From Lytechinus pictus (taxonomy: Eukaryota; Echinodermata; Echinoidea; Temnopleuroida; Toxopneustidae), in assembly GCF_037042905.1 (NCBI RefSeq), contig NC_087245.1:27778001-27842000 (forward strand): 64,000 nucleotides of DNA, read 5' to 3'. Positions 39,319 through 51,256 of the stretch are shown here, in pieces. The notes beneath the pieces were generated by a model, which was not told the DNA's origin, did not search any database, and saw nothing but the letters and a program-made list of their open reading frames with translations. A program made the translations under genes and the position numbers. Every line of letters starts with the position of its first letter. The first letter of the stretch is position 1.

Positions 39319-39389
39319 ACCAATCAGAAGCGCACATTTTGGACTTGAGATTCAATTTCAACCAATCAGAAGCACGCATTTTGGACTTG
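39319..39389. promoter_or_regulatory. Two CCAAT boxes in a 42-bp direct repeat
   Basis: ACCAATCAGAAGCGCACATT and ACCAATCAGAAGCACGCATT each continue into TTGGACTTG, 42 bp apart. CCAATCAG is the full NF-Y-type CCAAT box, and paired boxes with this spacing are promoter-like. It lies just upstream of the known part of the HECT-like gene on the minus strand, but upstream exons are unknown, so assignment is open. Confidence 0.35.
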
Positions 39390-39777
39390 CGAATAATTTT
39401 TTTGAGGTGCAATGTTAAATGTAGTTTTCCTAATTAAGTTCTTTCTTCCCCATCACAACTCATTGTTTTTTTCTTCTCCAAATTGGTGCTGTGCGAAAGG
39501 GTGGGTACGGGTAGTGTCGCGTCACGTTGCGTGGAATCTCATGTGCCCCTCTGGGTTATCAAAGGGCATGGCCACAAATGATGTCAGTTCAGCATTCACT
39601 ACAAATTTTGTTGGGGGAGTGGGGGGGGGGGGGGGGCGGGTAGACATTTTTTTAATTCGAAATATATTGTGTCAAGTAGACATTTGTTCCTTTGTTTTGC
39701 TTTGTACTGATGTTATAAAAAAGAGAAAATTATGTGAATTTAGTCCATAAATTACTGTTAAGTAATTTCATTAACTT

Positions 39778-39842
39778 TTTTAGGTATTACATTGGATAAT
39801 CTTTTGAGTTTTAAGTACCATATGATAAATGTATTACATAAG
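39778..39842 (+). pseudogene. LINE tail, first part (split by insertion)
   Basis: The frame FLGITLDNLLSFKYHMINVL breaks off at the insertion of the 2.9-kb element and resumes at 42734 as ISRNTGLIYILKHSLLHKN, the normal order of a non-LTR ORF2 C-terminal region. The 5' part of the LINE is missing here. Confidence 0.65.
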
Positions 39843-42733
39843 CATGGGCGGATCCAGGGGGGCCCGAGGGGCCCAGCCCCCCCCCCCCCTATTGGCGGAG
39901 CCAAAAAAAAAGAAAAAGGGGGAAAGAAAGAAAAAAAAGAAGGGAAAAGAGAGGAGAAAAAAGAAGGAGAAACACAAGAGGAAGACGAGTGAATAAAATA
40001 AGATGAGGGGAAGACTAGGAAAATGATTTTTTAAATCTTTCATGTCAATATAAAAAAAATTCGCTCGCGCTTCGCGCTCGCATTGGCTGTTAGGTGATTT
40101 ACATATCAATATGGAGTTTGAAATATCAAAATTTGAAGTCAACATGCATAGAAAACATATTTCAGCTCGGAAATCGAACTTTCATTATTTTGTTTGATTT
40201 ACAATTTGATTTTTAAAACGTGCTCTGTAAATCTTTCTGTTTTATGGTCTGAATATTAAAATCGGCTCGGCTCGCGATTTGCGCTCGCATTGATTGTTGA
40301 AAATATATTAACTCATGCATCTTATTCATAAATACAAAAGTGCTTTAAATGTCCAGTTTTCAGGCCATAATATTCACAGATTTCGCGCTCTCACATTAGG
40401 CTTATTAGATTAATAATATAGTTCAAGAATCAAATTGTCCCTTTATAGAAGAAGATATATTCATCATTTTCATATGATGACATAATTATTGTTATTGGAA
40501 TGTCCTGGTTCTATGTCAAAACTCAAAGTAATAATGAAACATAATAAGCTCTTTTTTTTAATGTGATCTATATCCACCTCACAATTTTCCTACAAAGTGC
40601 TTGAAATACAGAGCTTAAATTGACCCTTTTCAAATCGGAATATCAAATATTTTAAGCTCGCGCTTCGCGCTCACTTGATCGATTTTCATGATAAAACAAG
40701 TGGAATGCCTCTGGCGGTCTCACCTGCATCACGTGATTCAATATAGCAGCAGTGCTGGCTTTGAAACCTACTATAACTCGCACAAGATATTCAGTGATAC
40801 TTGGTTACTCTTATGTCCACGTTTTATGAACTAGACCAATACATTTACAGAGATATGATGGTAATTCAACAAATACCCCCAATTTGGCCAAATTTTATTG
40901 ACCTTGTATGACCTTTGACCTTGATCATGTGACCTGAAACTCGCACAGGATGTGCAGTGATACTTGATTAATCTTATGTCCAAGTTTCATGAACTAGGTC
41001 CATACATTTTCTAAGTTATGATGACTTTTCAAAAACTTAACCTTAGGTTAAGATTTTGTTGTTGATTCCTCCAACATGGTCTAAGTTCATTGACCCTAAA
41101 TGACCTTTGACCTTGGTCATGTGACATAAACCTCAGGCAGGATGTTTAGTAATACTTGATTAATCTTATGGCCAAGTTTCATGAACTAGGTCCATATACT
41201 TTCTAAGTTATGCTGTCATTTCAAAAACTTAACCTTAGGTTAAGATTTGATGTTGACGCCGCCGCCGCCGCCGTCGGAAAAGCGGCGCCTATAGTCTCAC
41301 ACTGCTATGCAGGCGAGACAAAAAGGTATTTAGCATGCCCACTCAGATTCAAGGTCTAAATCTAAAACACACGCGCGCATGTTTATCCAGCTTGTTCTCT
41401 GTTTAAATCATTATCCAGTTTCATTAGACAATTTTTAAAAAATTCTGCTCGCGCTTTGCGCTCGCAATTTTAATGTTGGAAGATTTCCAGTTACTCATCC
41501 TTTTCATGATTTACAAAACATGAATAGAGTGTCCCATTTTTAGGTCTAAATCTCGATTTTTTTCCGGTCGCGCTTCGCGCTCGCATCAATTGTATAGTTA
41601 CATAATTATCCTTTTCACGAAAAAAAAAAGTGCTTAGAATTTCAATTTTTCAGGTAGAAATGTCAAAATTTTCAGCTCGCGCTTTGCGCTTGCAGTATTT
41701 GATTATTGAAATATGTAACATCTTCAGGGCTAACTGCAAGCAGCCGTTAACAGATCATTTTTTTTATTAGATCAAAATGTATGTTAAAAATTTCTGCTCG
41801 CGCTTTGCGCTCGCAGATTTCCAATTACTCATCCTTTTCATGATCTACAAAACATGAATATAGTGTCCCGTTTTTAGGTCTAAATCTCTATTCTTTTCCG
41901 CTCGTGCTTTGTGCTCGCATCTCAATAAATTGTTTAGTTATATACCTATCCTGTTCACGATTACAAAAATTGATTAAAATTTTACATTCTTTATGTAGAA
42001 ATGTGAACAGTTTTCAGCTCGCGGTTCGTGCTCGCATTATTTGATTGTTGAAATATGTAACGTCTTCATGACTAAGTGCAATAGCAGTCCTTAACAGGTA
42101 CCTTTTCGATGAGTTCAAAACGTATATAAAAACTTTCTGCTCGCGCTCCCATAATTAATGTAAGGAAGATCCCCACTTATTCATCTTTTTCATGATTTAC
42201 AAAACTTGTTTAGTAGGTCTAAATCTCGAAATTTCGCGCTCGCATCAATTGTTTAGTTATATACCTATTCTGTTTGAGTTATAAAAAGTGCTTAGAATTT
42301 CCATTCCTTAGGTAAAAATGTCAAAAAATTTCAGCTCGCGCTCGCATTATTTGATGTTTAAAATGTGTAACGTCTTCATGGCTAACTGCAATCAGTCTTT
42401 AACATGTTCCTTTTCCATCAGTTCATTTCTGCTCGCGCTTCACGTTCGTAGTGTAGTTATTCATTTGCATACACATCTTTTTCAGGATAACAAACATTGC
42501 CCAGAATGTTCAAAATTTTAGGAAAAAATACATAAGATTTCAAAAAAAAATAAAATAAGGATATTATATTATATATTAATGTTTATTCATAAGAATAAAG
42601 CTAAGAAGTGACTTAGGACTACGGATACCCCTTCAAAGAAACCAAAAATCATCTTCGAGCGGCTGATCGATCGGGGAAAATATGGCTGAAAAAATTCCGG
42701 CCCCCCTATTGGCGAAGGCTGGATCCGCCCCTG
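39843..42733. mobile_element. 2.9-kb non-autonomous DNA transposon with CAKGGGCGGATCC termini
   Basis: Left end CATGGGCGGATCCAGG, right end TGGATCCGCCCCTG, flanked by CATAAG on both sides (39837-39842, 42734-42739). CTATTGGCG follows the left end and occurs inverted-placed before the right end. No transposase frame. The interior has a purine-rich tract (39902-40010), then about 14 scattered copies of a CGCGCTTCGCGCTCGCA-like motif spaced roughly 100-130 bp in the right half. A dispersed-family copy (40697-41326) is nested inside. It splits a LINE tail, so it is younger than that LINE. Confidence 0.75.
40697..41326 (-). mobile_element. Dispersed repeat family R1, copy 2 (inverted, nested)
   Basis: Begins CAAGTGGAATGCC and ends GCAGGCGAGACAAAAAGG, the reverse complement of the copy at 44842. 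Internal AAGTTTCATGAACTAGGTCC, TGACCTTTGACCTTG and GACGCCGCCGCCGCCGCC are shared. It interrupts the CGCG-motif region of the surrounding transposon. Confidence 0.75.
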
Positions 42734-43268
42734 CATAAGATAAGTAGGAATACTGGTTTAATTTACATTCTTAAGCACAGTTTGCTTCATAAAAATCTAT
42801 ACCATTCCATAATTTTCCCTTATTTAAAATATTGCAATATTGTCTGGGCTACCAATGTAACCTCATATGAATTGGACTCAATATTCAAAATTCAAAAGAA
42901 ATGTTTAAGAATAATTACCAATTCCCATTAGCACCATCCGCACCTTTATTTAAGAAACTGTCCTGACTTAATATAATATTAATAAGCAAGAACTCGCAAT
43001 ATTTATGTATAAGTACAAGGAGGTTGTTACCCACTCCTTTTTTCAGATCTTTCTCAATACAATTATCAAGTTCATTATCATAATACCCGTTCTTCAAATA
43101 AATTTCATTTATGGTCTATCAAGTCTAGTAGTCACGAAGCTAAATCATTGAGTTATGTAGGTCCCAAACAATGGAATGAGATTCCCCAAATAATCAAATA
43201 ATAACCAATTCACAATTTATATCTTCCTTTAGAAAACAGTACAAAAATTTTCTAGTAAATGATTATTG
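42734..43268 (+). pseudogene. LINE tail, second part
   Basis: After the insertion, plus-strand frames read ISRNTGLIYILKHSLLHKN, IIFPYLKYCNIVWATN, FKIQKKCLRIITN, then after frame breaks KPQTMEDSPNNQ-like remnants near 43160 (degraded WNxLP region). Typical C-terminal region of a non-LTR retrotransposon. Together with 39778-39842 it makes a single 5'-truncated copy. Confidence 0.65.
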
Positions 43269-43441
43269 ATTTTCAGTTGATATCAATGCATTACTTGTAC
43301 CGTATTTACCCCCCACCCCCTTTCAATTCGTGTCTTTTTGTATTCTAAGTGTTTTTTCTCCCTGTTCCTACATTGTATTTACTATAATGATATGACACTC
43401 TGTTTTTCTTTTATCAACATTGTTGTGTTTTTACTATGTTT

Positions 43442-43560
43442 TGCAGGGTGACCAGACATCCCGTTTTTCCCGGGATCGTCCAATATATTGCCTCTTTGTC
43501 CCGGCGTCCCGACAAACCCTTCCCGGGACGCCTATTTGTCCCGTATTTTAGAATATTGAC
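43442..43560. repeat. CAGGGTGACCAGA repeat fragment with CCCGGGA palindromes
   Basis: Begins GCAGGGTGACCAGACATCCC and contains TTTTCCCGGGAT, GTCCCGGCGTCCCG, CTTCCCGGGACGCC and TTTGTCCCGTATTTT. A second fragment with the same start (CAGGGTGACCAGATTTCAC, then TACGGGACAATCG) is at about 30724-30762. A dispersed repeat of unknown class. Confidence 0.5.
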
Positions 43561-43744
43561 ATGATTGAACAAAATGTAGTTAATATATTTAAAAGTGACG
43601 AATTTTCATCAAATAACCAACAGATGACGAAGCAAAGACAACAATAAAATCGATAACTAAACTTTTGCAAGTTCTGCAGTGATTTTCTTGCTAACCCAAT
43701 ACATTGCAAATGAACTGGCCTCCTGCCATGGTGGCAGGCTACTA

Positions 43745-44845
43745 GCTAGGCATGTAGGATTAATTCGATACGTTTATTGTCGATATAAATAGGAATATGA
43801 GCGTTGTCAATTGGATTATAATTATTAGATTTGTCAGTATGGGTTCGTGTTAAAGATTTATTTTTTTGAAAATAGATGCATCTAGTTTTATTAATATTCA
43901 TGGACAACTTATTTGCTTTTAACCAGTCGGGAACATTTTGGAGTTCATTGTTCAGGGTTTGGATGGTATTATTTAAATCTTTAGAAGAATAAATAATACT
44001 TGTCATCAGCATATTGATAAAAGGTTAACAAATTAGATGATTTACAAAGGTCGTTTATATATAGAAGAATTAACAAGGGGCCTAAAATTGATCCTTGCGG
44101 TACCCCAACGGAAACATTTAATAAAGAAGATAAGACACCGTGGACAAATGTATGTTGAACCCTATTTTAAAGATAATCCCTAAACCAGTTTAACGCGATC
44201 CGTCGAATTCCGTATTGATTAAGTTTAAATACAAGTAATGAATGGTCCATAGAATCGAAAGCTTTAGATAGATCTAAAAAAACCTCAATTATGTTCGTCA
44301 GCAATAAATGAATCCATTATTTTTTGTTTATTTTTATTTTTTTATCAATTCCACAATTTGCACTACTTTTAAGGCATTTGCAAATATTAATTAATTCACT
44401 TATATGTACAGGTGATAAAAAGAAAAAACCAACCACATTTGTTCGACAATAATAATGAGAAGAATGAATAGATTGTGGGACTAACACTAATATTTTTCCA
44501 ATATTTACAAAATACTCATTGAATGCATCAGATATTTCAGTTGGTTGAAAATATATTTTTTGATTACATTTAAACATTTTGGGGATCAGATTTTTCTTTT
44601 TACCTAATAACTCATTAATAGTTTTCCATGTCTTTTTATACTATTCTGATTCATCTATAATATTTTTTTTGTAATATTCTTGACGAGATATACGAATGAT
44701 ATTAATAAGTTTATTTCTGATTTTTTTTTCTCTCGTTACTGGCAAATCTAGTTTGGCAAAATATTTTGAAACATTTATTCTTTTTTTTTTTTAATTAATA
44801 AATTTTGTTGGTAACCCACGGGTTTCTATTTTTTCTTCTCCTTTT
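43745..44845 (-). pseudogene. LINE reverse-transcriptase body, degraded
   Basis: Reading the minus strand from 44845 down: IRNKLINIIRISRQEYYKK, FNEYFVNIGK (44317-44577 frame), then after shifts the RT motifs [12 protein letters not shown] near 44270, VGVPQGSILGPLLILLYIND (44112-44054), YADD near 44000, and DWLKANKLSMNINKT within 43746-44012. It stops just where the C-terminal tail would follow. Several stops and shifts show it is dead. The neighbouring plus-strand LINE fragment supplies the missing tail but in opposite orientation. Confidence 0.75.
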
Positions 44846-45701
44846 TGTCTCACCTGCATAGCAGAGTGAGACTATAGGCGCCGCTTTTCCGACGGCGGCG
44901 GCGGCATCAACACCAAATCTTAACCGAAGGTTAAGTTTTTGAAATGACATCATAACTTACAAAATATATGGACTTGGACATAAGATTAATCAAGTATTAC
45001 TGAATATCCTGCTTGAGTTTCACGTCACATGACCAAGGTCAAAGGTCATTTAGGGTCAATGAACTTAGACGATGTTGGGGGAATCAACATCAAAATCTTA
45101 ACCTAAGGCTAAGTTTTTGAAATGTCATCATAACTTAGAAAATATATGAACCTAGTTCATGAAACTTGGACATAAGATTAATCAAGTATTACTGAATATC
45201 CTGCTTGAGTTTTACGTCACATGACCAAGGTAAAATGTCATTTAGGGTCAATGAACTTTGGCCAAATTGGGGGTATCTGTTGAATTACCATCATAACTTT
45301 GAAAGTTTATGGATCTGATTCATGAGACTTGGACATAAGAGTAATCAAGTATCACTTAACATCTCATGCGAGTTTCAGGTCACATGAACAAAGTCAGAGG
45401 TCAATTAAGGTCAATGACCTTTGACCATTTTGGAGGTAATCATTAAATTGATGTGAATAACTTTCAAAGTTTATAGATATAGTTTATAAGATGTGGATAT
45501 AGGGGTAGTCAAGTATCACTGACAAGTCTTGGGTAGCATGATCATAGTCAATGTCATTTATTGTCAATGAACATATAGTATTGTATTATTATATGGATTG
45601 TGTTTTTTGTGAATAATTATGTTATAGTAGTTTTCAAAGTCAGCACTGCTGCAATATTAAATCGCATGATGCAGGTGAGACTGCCAGAGCCGCTCCACTT
45701 G
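44842..45701 (+). mobile_element. Dispersed repeat family R1, copy 3 (longest)
   Basis: Starts CTTTTTGTCTCACCTGCAT, then ACTATAGGCGCCGCTTTTCC and GGCGGCGGCGGC. It holds repeated blocks of about 130-150 bp containing CATCATAACTTA, GACATAAGATTAATCAAGTA, ACGTCACATGACCAAGGTC and AATGTCATTTAGGGTCAATG. Ends GATGCAGGTGAGACTGCC then GCTCCACTTG. No coding potential. It abuts the LINE body at 43745-44845. Confidence 0.75.
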
Positions 45702-48540
45702 TTATTATTATCATTATTATTATTATATTGGACATAATAGAGCGGTATACAGGGATCTATGGCGGCAATTTTGAATATCAAGAAAATGCAGATTTGGTCA
45801 GAAATCTCTTCTTAGGCAGTATTCTACTCTTGCCTCACAAACCTTCCTTTTTTAAGTAAATGTGCATGCAATTTTGCGATTTCCATGGGTACTTTGCATA
45901 TTTTGGCGGCCATATTAGATTTTGCCAATTTTTTTTTAAAATGCTCAAGGTTATACCAATACATCATTCAATTCAATTTTCAATTCAGGTATTTATTTCC
46001 AAATTCATTAAAAAGAGCACAATGAGAACAAAATTAATATACACAAAGAAAATATCAATCACAGCAAATACAAAAGTATCAACAGAACATAACCAGAACA
46101 AATAATGGCAATAATTAAATCATGGTTGGCACATAATTATAAAAATATAAAGATGAACAAAATAATATATATGGAAATGGGGCATGCACTAAAAAGCCAT
46201 AAAAGGGCTTGTTAAAACGCGCATTCAGATTTGAAATTAATACCCTTGAATTCACAAGAAACCATAAGAAAATATTGTTCATATAAAAAAAGGCCATGCC
46301 TCCTCTCAGTGGCATAATGAGCCCAAAATTTGGAGGGGTGAGATATAGCGTATCGTGTAAAATTAATAAAAGGTTGTGAGCGAACAAATATTTCGACATT
46401 TTTATTTAAAAATCAAATTTTGTTATAGATTTTGGCATTCATAAAATTATATATTTCACCTTTCTCTCTTTCCTTTTTTTTCCTTCTCTTTTTTTCTTCT
46501 GTACGCCAGTGCCTCCTCTAGCATGGAATACAGTAAGTTTAGACGCTTTCGAGAGGACACTTATCGCCTCTTAGGAAACAAAAAACACCAGCATAAATCA
46601 CGAAGAGCGTTTCAGAGACCTTACCGATGCTCGTTTGCTACCTTGAATTGAAATATCAGCCGTCGATCGCGCGAACGCCATGGAAATTGGCATGATAATA
46701 GTGTGGGATGTAGTAGTCTACAAGGCTGCATAGTTAAGTTTTCCGAAATCATCTGATTTTTTATATGAATTAATTATGCTAATTTATGCATAAATCATAC
46801 TTTTTGCTCTAATTCACTATAAAAAGCTTATACAATGCTATTTTTTGGTGAAAATATTCTTGTTCTTTATACCATTGGCTTGCTAACAATAAATAATGAA
46901 AACAAAAATCCTGGTTTGAAAATGAATTTCTTATATATTTCATTGTTTTATGAATTTATGTCTCTGTGTTTTTTTTTAACCTTTTGTTTTTCTTTGTTTT
47001 TTTTCACATTTATGGCAGAACCTTTTAAAAGCATAATTATATTTTAATCAATTAATTTCAGCGGATGGAAGTAAAAAAAAAATCATGTATTCATGAATAA
47101 GGTGAGAAAACTCAATTTACATTGACTTTGTACACAAGATCACGTTTTGGAGCAATTTTGGGTATGGGGGCAGGGCCCTGGGAACGAGTTTTTTCCGCGG
47201 GTGCTCTTGTTTTATACATGTACATCCCTGTTTACTTTATTAAACTGATAACAGTTTTAAACAAGTGTTTAAAATATTAAACATCAAAATTTAATTCTTG
47301 ATATTTAATCTTCAATAAACTGAGCATGGCTGTTTAAGCTTCTTTTTTTTTTTTGGGGGGGGGGGGAATAGTGTACTAGATAGATGGCATATAATAAAAA
47401 TGCTGTGTTTATTATTATCATTATTTAGGTTATTAAACAACTACTGTAAGGTTCTTAATATAGTAAACAGCGTAACGGTTGTATAACATTTTAAACAGCG
47501 TTTTTTTCTGTGTATGCAGACAAACGAACTCGATTTATTCAAAGACTGATGGCATATAACAAAGGATTAATAAAAGAAAATAAAGGAATATGTAAATGGA
47601 CAATGTTTCAAAAATACAAATTCTTTAAACAATAATCAATACTTAAAACCTTACAGATACAAGTTTTTAAATCTTTAATCTTTATTACGGCAGTCATTTT
47701 TTATATAAGAGATTTCAATAGAAAGCTCGTCAAAATAAAATAGCAAAATTGGCAGAGTGATCGATGTTCGAGCCTTGCACTGTACGGTAGTAATATACTT
47801 ATTTGCCAAAACCGAGATTTGGAGCATTGGATTTCCCAACAATTTGAATAGAATTAGTTGTCTCGACAATGCCAAACTGCAAACTTTGCAATCAATGATA
47901 CAGTTGGTGATGAATTCAACTATCTGTTTAAAGAGAAATGCCAGTATTTGCAGTAAACACTGATTTCATGAGAAAGTCTGTAAAACCAGGCTTAATTGTC
48001 AGTATATCATCGAGGATCTAGATCTGGTACAGTTACATAAACTGAACTTTGTGAAATCTTGAAATCTACGCTGAAAAATGTTCACACTGAAGATCACCAA
48101 CACAGATAAGCGCACGTGGGACAGTGTATTATTATTGCTGGAATAAAGACCCGACGGAAGTGACAGAATCCGCGCTTATTTTGCTTATTTCTCAGCAATT
48201 ACACAATTTCTTCCAGAATCCTTTGGCACATATTTTTAATTCATACAAACAGACACTTGGGTGGTCATTATATTAGATTCTGTAAAAAGTCATTTTGAGA
48301 TCGTTACCAAAACTGGAATTTATCTTTAATCAAGCTACTATCAGATAATTCGTTTATCTGATTTCTAAAAAAAAATGAAATATTGAGTGAAAACATACTT
48401 GATTTTGAGATTTGAAACAGATAACGGTTGTTGACTAATATCCGGAATATCAGGAATTTGTATTCAATTCACTTTTTGTTTTTGCTTTGACAAACGAAAA
48501 ACAATTGAACGTCCTCTGTTTTTTCGGTTTTTTTTCTTTT
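45702..48540. other. Intergenic stretch without recognised gene
   Basis: AT-rich. Contains an ATT simple repeat (45701-45725), a pyrimidine tract near 46460-46500, a single transposon-like end near 47173-47205 (CAGGGCCCTGGGAACGAG, related to 11417), and a T/G run near 47342-47367. Open frames are short and have no recognisable similarity. Confidence 0.45.
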
Positions 48541-48544
48541 TTTT

Positions 48545-51056
48545 AGGTATAATTTATAAGAAACCAAATACTGATATTGATCAGTTTCAAAGTAGCTTGC
48601 TTGGTGTTTTGGAAGAGGTTAATGTTGGAAAAACGAACATTGTACTTATTGGTGATTTCAATATAGATGCATCTCAAACAATTATCAAAAGGTACATGAT
48701 TATTTAAGTATGATAGGAAGTATAAGACTTCAGCAGCTTATCTCATCCCCCACCAGGGTGACTAATTCTACCTCATCAGTTATGGATCATGTTTATAATG
48801 TTTATAATCATGCAATTCATTCAGGTGTTATCGAGACAGATGTCTCTGATCATTTTCCAATCTTTGTAATATTTGAAAGTAAGAATGAGAGTAAGAACGC
48901 TTTCGTGAGGAAAGTTACCCGATCCTACGAATCATTTAATATTCAATCATTTTATGAAGATCTTGGTAAAATTGATTGGGTACCTGTATTCAGACACAAA
49001 GAGGTAAATAGAGCTTATGACGTTTTTCATGACATGTTTGTGAAAGTGTGTGATAAACATGCACCTAACACAGAACACAATGTATCTCGTAAAAATAATA
49101 GTCCCAAGAAACCGTGGATTTCATCAGCAATTATTAAATGTATCAGGAACAAACAAACTGTACAAAAAGTACCGGTCGTCGAATTTTAATGAAGAGTATG
49201 GGAATAAATATAAAAGGTATAGGAACACTTTGATGACAGTTATAAAAATGCTAAGAGAATGTATTATTGCAATTCATTTTTATTATAATAAAAATGATAT
49301 GTGAAAGACCTGGGAAACTATTAAAGAGTTAATTGGGAAAAGTAAGAATAAAGATATGCATACTATTGAGGAGTTGGTCATTAATCGAGGTGGATTAGAT
49401 ACATTTATACCTCAGGAAAGGATGTAGCCGAGGAACTTAACGACTACTTTGTTACTGTTGGGTCAAATTTGGCAGAACTAATACCAAATGGGCCTCCTAA
49501 TTCTTGTTTTAAAGATTACTTGGGTGCTTCAAATGAGATCTCTTTATTTCGGAAACCCATAATGGAAGAGGAAGTTAAAGATATTTCATGTACTTTAGAT
49601 GCTCCAAAATCTCATGGGTATGATAATTTGCCAGTTAGATTGATCAAGGATGCAGCACCTTTCATTGCTTCTCCGTTGACTTATATTTTCAATTTATCAT
49701 TAGAATTGGGCAAATTCCCAGATGCCCTAAAGGTAGCAAAAGTGACCTTCCTATATAAAAAGGGTTCGAAGGATGACCCAGGCAATTATAAACCCATTTC
49801 AGTTTTACCAGTTATTGCAAAAATCTATGAAAAATTAGTTAATATGCGTCTCATGGCCATTTTAGAGTCCAGTGATATTTTGTATAGACATCAGTATGGC
49901 TTTCGTAAGAGATATAGTACGAAATTATCAGAAATCAATTTGGTAAACACATTATTGAAGGCGATTGATAAAGGTGAAATAACCATAGGTATATTTATAG
50001 ATTTCAAAAAGGCGTTTGATACAATCAATCATAACATACTCTACAAAAAATTAAAGCATTATGGAATAAGAGGTATTGTATTACAGTGGTTCCAGACTTA
50101 CTTAATGGACCTATCGCAGGTTTTATGTTACAAAGATGAAATGTCCAGTAGTAGAAGGATAACATGTGGTGTTCCCCAAGGATTAGTCCTGGGGCCCACA
50201 CTCTTTTTATTATATATTAATGATTTACCAAGATCAACTGATTTTTTCCAGTTTAGACTTTTTGCAGATGATTCAAATATTTTCCATACTTTCCCCAAAT
50301 GTCAAAAAGATATTGATATGAACTATGTAAGTAAGAAATTAAGAGGTGTATAGTTGGTGTATACTTAATAAATTAACCATAAATTTGAAGAAAACAAATA
50401 TGATAATAAAAGGACCAAGACGATCTATTGAAATTGAAGGTGTATTAACTTTATGTGAAACAGTTATAGAAAAGTACATTTGGCATCTTTTGTAGGAATT
50501 CAAATCGATGAATCTTTGTTGTGGAAAAACCAGATCCAATGTATTGATAAATGCATTAGGCGAAAATTTGTTTGCTTTTTAAATTACGTTACTATGTACC
50601 ACGGCATGTTCTAATGCTTTTGTATAAATGTTTTATACAACCACACATATCTTTTGGAATTTAAGTTTGGGGAAGAAGCTACAGGAGCCACCTAAACTGT
50701 ATATATTTGGCGCCGAAAATGGCTATGAGAGCAATTACATTTTCTCGGCTTAGAACAAGCTTTAGGCCACTATTCGTCAGTTTGGGGCTATAAGATGTTT
50801 ATGACTTGCATAAACTTGCAGTATCAACATTTGTTTATGATTTACACAAGGAACATTTACCACATTCTGTAAAGCAATACTTTGAGTTGTTAAATCATAG
50901 TTACAAAACCAGAGGCAGAGAACATTCCATGCTAAGACTTTTCTATATCTTTTATTGGATCAAAGATTTGGAATAGTTTGCCCCAGAGTTTTCGAGAGAA
51001 AAGAACACGGTTTTCATTTCGTAAAAAGCTGAAAAATCACTTGATTAATGAAGTTT
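48545..51056 (+). pseudogene. 5'-truncated LINE (CR1/jockey group) with endonuclease and RT remnants
   Basis: Begins inside the apurinic endonuclease domain: GIIYKKPNTDIDQF, IVLIGDFNIDAS (48640-48675), then LISSPTRVTNSTSSVMDHVY and VSDHFPIF in 48710-49189. After frameshifts, the RT frame 49469-50353 shows PVRLIKDAAPF, LYKKGSKDDPGNYKPIS, HQYGFRKRYST, FIDFKKAFDTINHNIL, GVPQGLVLGPTLFLLYINDL and FADD (usual motif YADD or FADD). The C-terminal tail continues broken to about 51050 (WNSLPQSFREK, then KKLKNHLINE near 51020-51055). At least three breaks make it inactive. The palindrome at 51257 begins about 200 bp downstream. Confidence 0.85.
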
Positions 51057-51256
51057 GATGATTGATATGAGTTTGGAAAAAAAATAAAACAAAGTTGTTT
51101 AAGTAGAGTAGATACATTGCACTTTGATCCTTTTGGGAAATCATTCTCGACTAGCACTTGTGCTAACTTTTGGTTCTCCCTTTAACAGCATTTCATTTGG
51201 TACAAAATCACCCATACCATTTATAATTTATGTTCATACATACAATCAATTTTTAT

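Noticed and set aside
39792..39992. 66-codon open frame rich in Lys/Glu
   Set aside because: A chimera of the LINE tail and the purine tract of the inserted transposon.
39778..44845. Twin-priming (5' inversion) of one LINE
   Set aside because: Twin priming puts the inverted 5' part on the upstream side of the 3' part. Here the inverted body lies downstream of the tail, so the geometry is wrong.
46115..46399. 94-codon minus-strand open frame
   Set aside because: AT-rich, no similarity, no splice signals; taken as chance.
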